A DNA stretch of 6,310 nt. Origin: Planctomycetota bacterium (GTDB taxonomy: Bacteria > Planctomycetota > Phycisphaerae > WQYP01). The notes beneath the pieces are model-generated. The model had not been told where the DNA came from. It was given only the letters and a program-made list of their open reading frames with translations, and did not search any database. Shown here piece after piece: positions 1 to 4,861 of this stretch (within the stretch, counting starts at the first letter, position 1; every line of letters starts with the position of its first letter). Location: assembly GCA_021809365.1 (NCBI GenBank), contig JAKBAC010000180.1:1-6310 (forward strand), read 5' to 3'. The position numbers and the translations under genes were made by a program.

Positions 1-33
1 CGATCTATAGCTGATCTTGATGGCCGGGATTTC

Positions 34-38
34 AGGAA
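34..38 (+). promoter_or_regulatory. Shine-Dalgarno site for the PDZ protein gene
   Basis: AGGAA lies 6 bases before the ATG at 45. A TTG at 39, two codons earlier in the same frame, directly abuts this site and so would have no spacer. The site therefore favours ATG 45. A further in-frame ATG at 141 has only a weak purine stretch in front of it. Confidence 0.5.
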
Positions 39-44
39 TTGCAC

Positions 45-875
45 ATGCAAACGCAAAAATCCAACAGCGGCTTACTGCGGAAGAATTGCAACACTCAGAC
101 GGGCGATGGCAGCAACATATCGCATGTCGGTCGCCCTTGGATGCACATCATCCTGGCACTGGCTCTGACCGTCAGCTTTATATGCAGCAACGGCCCATCG
201 GGACAAGCCGCAACCACTGCCGAGGCACCCTCACCAGTCTTCACCGCCCTGCAGCGCCGCGTGGCACGCAAGCTTGGCGCTTTGGCATCGGATAGCTGGC
301 GCACGCGGCGACATGCGCAGCGAAGTCTGCTGTCCACCAAAGGTTTTATTTTGCCGCAACTTGCCGCGGCGATGGTTACAACACACAATGCCGAACAGCG
401 CAACCGGCTGCTGCGGATTTGCATGCAACTGTATCTGCGGCAATTTAACTGGCTGCATCATGGCAGCGCTTTTATCGGCGTGGAGTTCATCACCAATCCG
501 CTGGAACTACGAAAGCACGGAAAGCCCCAATGGATTCCCGCAGTGGCGGTGGTGCATACCGTCCCGGGATTTCCCGGCGGCTTATATATGCGTGACAATG
601 ATCTGATCATCGGAATTAACGGCCACAAAATTCCAGCGTACAACACGGCCACAGCTTTCCGCGCGGAAATTCAGAAATATCAGCCCGGCAGCAAGATAAC
701 CCTGCTCCTGCTGCGCGACGGGAAACTGATAAACGTCATCGTGCAACTAACCGGCATCCCGACTGATCCGCTGGCGGGCCAGGAACTTTTGAATCAGCGG
801 GATCTCATCGTGCAGCACCTGATCGCCAAATATCTCCCCGCAAAACCCCTGATTTTAGCCGCCGCCCACCGGTAG
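45..875 (+). CDS. Exported PDZ-domain protein with HEAT-like helical region
   Basis: A 276-residue protein when started at ATG 45. Seen: a hydrophobic stretch at about residues 33-48 (MHIILALALTVSFICS) preceded by an arginine and followed by GQA, which could be a Sec signal peptide or a membrane anchor. Its N-region would be unusually long, so ATG 141, just before the hydrophobic core, is a real alternative start. About residues 62-135 are helical and rich in Arg and Leu, resembling one or two HEAT-like repeats (ALASDSWRTRRHAQRSLL). About residues 141-238 form a PDZ domain: IGVEF as the first strand, then GGLYMRDNDLIIGINGHKI, matching the usual AGL..GDvI..iNG core, and a final strand GKLINVIVQL. 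No protease catalytic domain is present, so it is not a DegP-type enzyme. Bacterial PDZ domains bind peptide or protein C-termini, so a periplasmic scaffold or adaptor role is inferred; the partner is unknown. It converges on the GH31 gene with a 7-base gap. Confidence 0.8.
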   Translation: MQTQKSNSGLLRKNCNTQTGDGSNISHVGRPWMHIILALALTVSFICSNGPSGQAATTAEAPSPVFTALQRRVARKLGALASDSWRTRRHAQRSLLSTKGFILPQLAAAMVTTHNAEQRNRLLRICMQLYLRQFNWLHHGSAFIGVEFITNPLELRKHGKPQWIPAVAVVHTVPGFPGGLYMRDNDLIIGINGHKIPAYNTATAFRAEIQKYQPGSKITLLLLRDGKLINVIVQLTGIPTDPLAGQELLNQRDLIVQHLIAKYLPAKPLILAAAHR

Positions 876-882
876 TTTTACG

Positions 883-3800
883 TTACATCGACGGCTTATG
901 CGGCACCCGCACCGAGTCGAGATTTATTTTGCCGGTGTTGTTTTGATCGTACCGCAGCATAATGGTGTTGTTGCCCGCCGCCAGGGGCAGGTAAATGGCA
1001 ATATTTTGCCACGTATCCCAGCTTGGGGTAGAGGGGATGCTTAATTCGCCGGTCATCGCACCGTTGACGTACACATTCATGGTTTTAAGGGTGTTCAGAT
1101 CGGCATTGGCTACACGGAACGCCACGCGGTACCGCCCCGCCGTGTGTCGCCGCAGATAATAGCTGACACCGGTACCAGGCAACGCAAAGCCTGCGATAAA
1201 TCCGCCGGCCGTATAGCCGGTGTGGTTGGTCATAATGGCCGGCCGTAAATTTGGTGACGGGCCGAACAAGTGTGTATCAGTATACATATCGTTGCTGGTT
1301 TTCAGGGGTACCGTCGGCGGCGTGGGACCGAAGATCGACGCATCCTGCGAATCCAGAATTTCCATTTCTTTATGGATATTTTGCATTCCACGCAGATGCA
1401 CGGTCACTTTTTCGCCCGCTGGAATTTTTACCAGCGTCACCGGGCCGATGACATCAACATCCGTGTGCCAGCCACCGGCGGCCTGCGAAAGAGCATAGCG
1501 ATTTTCAACAGCTTGAAGGGCTTGGCCGTTGACCATAACCGCGTTTGCGGCCTGGCCATGGACGCGCAGGACAAAATGTTTGACCGTTGAACTGTAAGCG
1601 CCGGCGTTGGCAGCAAGGTGAATATCGGTGCCGGTATGCAGGCTTTGTGCGGTAATGGCCTGGCGATGGAACTGTCCATGTTGATAGTCGTAGGAGTCGC
1701 CATCATCATCGTAAAATTCACCCTGGCTTTCCTGCGCTGCCGGATAAATATCGAGATAAATCATTTCCGGTTTGGCGGTATGAATCGCTTTTACCGGATC
1801 AGCCGCCGGGATAATGGCTCCGTCTCTGATAAACAGCGGCCAATCCATCCAGGAGTCTTTGTTAAGCTGGTAATTAATCCATTTACCGCCGGTGAGGCGA
1901 TCGCCGCGGAAATAATCAATCCAGTCGCCCGGCGGGAGATAGAGCCGCCGGGTTGTGGATTCATCTTTGCCGTCGCCCATTTTTTCCACCACGGGCGCGG
2001 CCATCATCCAATCACCGAACATCCATTGATCGGTAATAGCGGCGACGTTGTGATCTTTGGGATAAGCAAAGGTTAATGGCCGAACAATTCCTACGCCCGT
2101 TTCAGTGCAGGCCGCATGTTCCAGCGCATACACATAGAAAAACCAGCTGTACCGCTGCCGAATGGCCTGTTTGACGGTTTCACAGGCCTGATCGCCAAAT
2201 ACCCAGGGCTGTCGGCGTTCACCGAGCGTGCAATGCGTGCGTAACGTGGGGCAAACAGCCGTGAACTGGAACCAGCGCGTGTAACACTCTGCTGTGGGGT
2301 GGCCGCCAAAACCGCCGGTATCCTGTGCCCAGCGCATCTGTCCGAGATTAATGGTGTTAATCATGGCCAGCGTCTGCAGCCGCATCACCTCAAAGCTGGT
2401 ATTGATATCCCCGGACCAGGTGGCATAGGCGTAACGTTGTGAACCCAGGTAAAAATTACGGTTAATCGACCACACACGGTTGCGCGGGCGGTCTTGCCGC
2501 TGGCCTTCATATAAAGACTGCTGCATGTGCAAAAATTCAAAATTGCCCATGTAACCGTAATCAGCTTCATCATTCCAGAAACCTACGATGCCGTGCTGCA
2601 TGCACTGGTGGGTCCAGGTGGCGTGCCAATACCATTGGCGGCAGATGGGCTTATAGAAATCAACATCCAACGACATCAGATGGGAGAAGTAATCGGCAAA
2701 AGGCTTTTCGCCCGGCAGGAAAATATCCAGCTTTTTGGCTGTGGCCCCCTGCGTGGTCATAGGCGCAATTTTGCCCTTGACCGTGCTGATAATAATGCGG
2801 GGCTTCATAATTCCGGTGATCTTGCATTCCAGCGCCCCCGTCCAGTTAATTAAAGCATCGGGATTATCCGGCGTATACAGAGCCTGCGAATATTTCACGG
2901 GATTCCAGCGGAATTCGCCATAATGGCTGGCGCCCCAGTCTTTCCAATCAAAATCCAGCGTAAAGTTATCAATGGGAATGTCCAGAGCGCGGTAGGTTTC
3001 CAGATACTCGCGCAGCAATTCCTGATTGGTGCCCCACTGCGAATTCGTAAAGCCATACGCCCACTTCGGAAACAACGGCATTTTCCCACTGGCCAACGCC
3101 AGACCCTGAAAAATCTCGGGCGGAGTACCGACAAAAATAAAGACCGTCAGGCTGTTGGGGCGGAAGTAATTGCGGCCATAGTTATCCGCTTTGGCATCGC
3201 CATAATAAAAGCCGATATCATCCGGGCCGATATGAAAATATCCGCCATCGGAATCCACCAGAATGCCATAGCCGTCAGTGGTCCAGGTAAAGGGCGCTCC
3301 GCCGCCGCCTTCCACCGAGGCTTCAACCTGATATGTGTCATCGGCGACGCCCGCCCCATCTTTAATCAGCGGCAAAATATTTTTCGACCAGCACGCTGAA
3401 TTGCGAATGCCGTAGAACTTGGCCTGGCGGTTGCGCCGAAATGAAAAGCCGGTTTGGGCCTGATCTTTGGGATTGACATGTAAAGATTCAGCAGCGGTTT
3501 GCTGCAAAAGTACCTGGCCGTGGGAATCCATTATTGTCAGGCGGCACGGATCGCGGCTGACGTGCAATTCAAAGCCACTGGTAACCATGCGGATGCCATC
3601 AACCGTGGAATCCACCTTGGCCGCCGGATCACCCGGGAAAACCGCTTTGGGGTCCAGCACGGGCGTGTGTGGATCGCTTTTGCCGGCGGCCAAAAGATCC
3701 AGCCGCAGAATGTGCGGCGACAGTGGCTGTACCCGCAGCACATCGTTACCAATAACAAACTTAAGGCCGCCAGCCTCTGCGACAACACTTGAAACCACCC

Positions 3801-3903
3801 CCAGCGAAGGGGCCTTTGAATTCGCGGCATGGGCCTCGGCGGAAACTGCCGTGGTAAGTGCCGCTGCCGCGGAAATTTTGAGAAAATTACGCCGATCCTG
3901 CAT
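883..3903 (-). CDS. Tat-exported GH31 family glycoside hydrolase with C-terminal CBM35-like module
   Basis: A 1006-residue retaining alpha-glycosidase of family GH31. Residues 1-27 are a twin-arginine signal (DRRNFLK, an Ala-rich core, then AHA), so it is predicted to be exported folded. About 45-260 is the GH31 N-terminal beta-sandwich (FVIGNDVLRVQPLSPHILRL). About 278-600 is the catalytic barrel: LDFDW 316-320 (substrate-binding Asp), GFWNDEAD 441-448 with predicted nucleophile Asp445, NRNFYLGSQRY 481-491, WSGD 496-499 with predicted acid/base Asp499, DTGGFGG 528-534, and RTH 555-557. About 600-830 holds the barrel-proximal and distal beta domains, with the DUF5110-like GEFYDDDGDSYDY. About 890-1000 is a CBM35/CBM6-like module (GYTAGGFIAGF, MNVYVNG, WDTWQNIAIYLPL, INLDSVRV). 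The start is supported by GGAG 8 bases upstream. GH31 covers alpha-glucosidases, xylosidases, galactosidases and transglucosidases; the exact substrate cannot be read from sequence. The sixth and eighth positions of the nucleophile motif (Glu446, Asp448) differ from the classical W-x-D-M-[NSA]-E. An alpha-glucan or alpha-linked side-chain substrate is inferred. Confidence 0.93.
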   Translation of the reverse strand: MQDRRNFLKISAAAALTTAVSAEAHAANSKAPSLGVVSSVVAEAGGLKFVIGNDVLRVQPLSPHILRLDLLAAGKSDPHTPVLDPKAVFPGDPAAKVDSTVDGIRMVTSGFELHVSRDPCRLTIMDSHGQVLLQQTAAESLHVNPKDQAQTGFSFRRNRQAKFYGIRNSACWSKNILPLIKDGAGVADDTYQVEASVEGGGGAPFTWTTDGYGILVDSDGGYFHIGPDDIGFYYGDAKADNYGRNYFRPNSLTVFIFVGTPPEIFQGLALASGKMPLFPKWAYGFTNSQWGTNQELLREYLETYRALDIPIDNFTLDFDWKDWGASHYGEFRWNPVKYSQALYTPDNPDALINWTGALECKITGIMKPRIIISTVKGKIAPMTTQGATAKKLDIFLPGEKPFADYFSHLMSLDVDFYKPICRQWYWHATWTHQCMQHGIVGFWNDEADYGYMGNFEFLHMQQSLYEGQRQDRPRNRVWSINRNFYLGSQRYAYATWSGDINTSFEVMRLQTLAMINTINLGQMRWAQDTGGFGGHPTAECYTRWFQFTAVCPTLRTHCTLGERRQPWVFGDQACETVKQAIRQRYSWFFYVYALEHAACTETGVGIVRPLTFAYPKDHNVAAITDQWMFGDWMMAAPVVEKMGDGKDESTTRRLYLPPGDWIDYFRGDRLTGGKWINYQLNKDSWMDWPLFIRDGAIIPAADPVKAIHTAKPEMIYLDIYPAAQESQGEFYDDDGDSYDYQHGQFHRQAITAQSLHTGTDIHLAANAGAYSSTVKHFVLRVHGQAANAVMVNGQALQAVENRYALSQAAGGWHTDVDVIGPVTLVKIPAGEKVTVHLRGMQNIHKEMEILDSQDASIFGPTPPTVPLKTSNDMYTDTHLFGPSPNLRPAIMTNHTGYTAGGFIAGFALPGTGVSYYLRRHTAGRYRVAFRVANADLNTLKTMNVYVNGAMTGELSIPSTPSWDTWQNIAIYLPLAAGNNTIMLRYDQNNTGKINLDSVRVPHKPSM

Positions 3904-3946
3904 GGATAAAACTCCAAATCAATTTTTATGTAGGCGGCGAAACGTA

Positions 3947-3974
3947 GTTTTACCGGCAATCAGGGATTTGTCAA
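3947..3974 (-). promoter_or_regulatory. Candidate sigma-70-type promoter for the GH31 gene
   Basis: On the minus strand a perfect -35 hexamer TTGACA (3969-3974) is followed, after 16 bases, by TAAAAC (3947-3952), a 4 of 6 match to the -10 consensus. Transcription would start near 3940, leaving a leader of about 37 bases that contains the GGAG Shine-Dalgarno site at 3912-3915. It suggests that the GH31 gene can be transcribed independently of the hydrolase gene upstream. The call is by inspection only; the -10 box is imperfect. Confidence 0.5.
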
Positions 3975-4026
3975 ACCAAGCGGAGCGAAATTTTGTGCCC
4001 ATGAGCCGCTGATGGCCGTTTTGTCT

Positions 4027-4767
4027 TCACTCCGCGCTGTTTGCGTTGCGGGCAATCCAAGGTGCTACATAGCGGCGAATATACTCTGGGCAGGCGGAAA
4101 ACCCATGGGTTCCCCAATGATTGCATTCATCCACCAGGGCGGGCGTCCAGATATCCTGATGTACTTTTGCATAAAGATTCTCCGCGTCACAAAGCTTCGC
4201 AGGCCGTTTGAAACCAACAAAACCGCAGGATACCTGTGGCTTACGGTCGCTGGTGCCGAATAAACATGTTCCAATTCCCAGAACGATCCAGTCACGATGG
4301 GAATAAAAATTATAAATCCCTTTCCGCAACCGCCGCAGCGCCGGACGTAAATCATAGGTGCTGGAAACCGCTCCGCTGAGAAATACCAATCCGTCGATGC
4401 TGCGATCCGGCGGCAGCATTTCGACCGCGAAAATCGCCGGCCCGGCACCGCCGCTGTTAGCCACCACATGCACCGGGCGGCCTGGATACTGATCCTGATA
4501 GCTTTGAATGATCTGCACCAGCTCGGCGGCCCTGGCCCGGTTTCGCCGCAGCCACATTAAATTCGGAAAGTACCCTTCCGGAAACGCGATGCCCCAGTAA
4601 AATATCCGCACTGCACCGGGAACCGCGCCGAGCAGACCATCCACCATGGCCTGTGCATACGGGCCTGCGGCCTCGATACCCGGAAGAACGAGAGTAAGCC
4701 CGTGCTCTAAATCAGCGGTGCTGACAGCGGATTGCCGAAAGAAAGGCAGGCCATAAAATCGTTCCAC
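4027..4767 (-). CDS. Alpha/beta hydrolase fold protein (planctomycete-type, substrate unknown)
   Basis: A 246-residue single-domain protein with no signal peptide or membrane segment, so probably cytoplasmic. Seen: strand LTLVLPGIEAAG 24-35 (oxyanion-loop region); strand VHVVANSGGAG 99-109 with predicted nucleophile Ser105 in an A-N-S-G-G elbow in place of the usual G-x-S-x-G; strand LVFLSGAVS 127-135; NFYSHRDWIVLGIGTCLFGT 153-172 with likely acid Asp159; and CNHWGTHGF 215-223 with likely His221 (His217 is the alternative). The order Ser-Asp-His and the spacing fit the fold, so an esterase, lipase or related hydrolase activity is inferred, without a known substrate. The start is the GTG at 4767: an in-frame stop lies at 4810-4812 and no ATG or TTG intervenes. 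No Shine-Dalgarno site sits at normal distance; GGGGTGA at 4784-4790 is about 16 bases away. The gene is divergent from the sigma-54 activator and 123 bases upstream of GH31 on the same strand. Confidence 0.82.
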   Translation of the reverse strand: MERFYGLPFFRQSAVSTADLEHGLTLVLPGIEAAGPYAQAMVDGLLGAVPGAVRIFYWGIAFPEGYFPNLMWLRRNRARAAELVQIIQSYQDQYPGRPVHVVANSGGAGPAIFAVEMLPPDRSIDGLVFLSGAVSSTYDLRPALRRLRKGIYNFYSHRDWIVLGIGTCLFGTSDRKPQVSCGFVGFKRPAKLCDAENLYAKVHQDIWTPALVDECNHWGTHGFSACPEYIRRYVAPWIARNANSAE

Positions 4768-4790
4768 CAGCAGCCGAAAAAATTCACCCC

Positions 4791-4796
4791 AGTATA
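4791..4796 (-). promoter_or_regulatory. Possible -10 box for the hydrolase gene
   Basis: TATACT on the minus strand matches the -10 consensus at 5 of 6 positions. No convincing -35 hexamer is found 16-18 bases upstream. Transcription from it would give a leader of only about 17 bases before GTG 4767, consistent with the lack of a properly spaced Shine-Dalgarno site. Confidence 0.3.
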
Positions 4797-4824
4797 GGCA
4801 TTTTATGTTCTATTGATATACAAT
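4795..4824 (+). promoter_or_regulatory. Possible promoter for the sigma-54 activator gene
   Basis: TACAAT (4819-4824) matches the -10 consensus at 5 of 6 positions. TAGGCA (4795-4800), 18 bases upstream, matches the -35 at 4 of 6. Transcription would start near 4831, about 30 bases before the ATG. The -10 box lies inside the inverted repeat at 4817-4833, so a protein bound there would block polymerase. Assigned by inspection; the -35 is weak. Confidence 0.3.
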
Positions 4825-4833
4825 GGATGTATA
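4817..4833. promoter_or_regulatory. Perfect inverted repeat TATACA-N5-TGTATA, candidate operator
   Basis: The sequence TATACAATGGATGTATA has two exact 6-base arms around a 5-base spacer, a geometry typical of sites bound by dimeric helix-turn-helix proteins. It lies in the 94-base region between the divergent hydrolase and sigma-54 activator genes and overlaps a possible -10 box. A second shorter repeat, ATTG-N5-CAAT (4812-4824), overlaps it. The arms are AT-rich, so chance occurrence is possible. Which protein binds it, if any, is unknown. Confidence 0.4.
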
Positions 4834-4848
4834 GTGCGTATGGAATCT

Positions 4849-4852
4849 GGAG
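4849..4852 (+). promoter_or_regulatory. Shine-Dalgarno site for the sigma-54 activator gene
   Basis: GGAG lies 9 bases before the ATG at 4862 and fixes that codon as the start. The next in-frame ATG is at codon 29, inside the conserved-looking PERMELER segment, and would truncate it. Confidence 0.65.
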
Positions 4853-4861
4853 ACTTCTTTC

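Noticed and set aside
39..44. TTG at 39 as the start of the PDZ protein gene
   Set aside because: It directly abuts the AGGAA site, leaving no spacer; ATG 45 has a normal 6-base spacer.
1618..2076. A 152-codon open frame on the plus strand with a hydrophobic start
   Set aside because: Antisense to the beta domains of the GH31 gene. The apparent hydrophobic N-terminus is the complement of the Asp-rich GEFYDDDGDSYDY segment.
2923..3399. A 158-codon open frame on the plus strand inside the GH31 region
   Set aside because: Antisense shadow of the GH31 catalytic domain; no recognisable motif.
3467..4012. A 181-codon open frame on the plus strand, opposite the 5' end of the GH31 gene
   Set aside because: It lies antisense to the signal peptide and N-terminal domain of a clear GH31 gene. 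Its translation shows no domain and is rich in Arg, Ser and Thr, as expected from reading the complement.
3997..4017. Possible hairpin GCCCAT...ATGGCC between the hydrolase and GH31 genes as a terminator
   Set aside because: The stem is only 6 pairs with one mismatch and a 9-base loop, and no proper T-run follows in the minus-strand direction.
4813..4835. TTGATA (4813-4818) and TATAGT (4830-4835) as a promoter pair for the sigma-54 activator
   Set aside because: Both hexamers look good, but the spacer is only 11 bases, too short for a sigma-70-type promoter.
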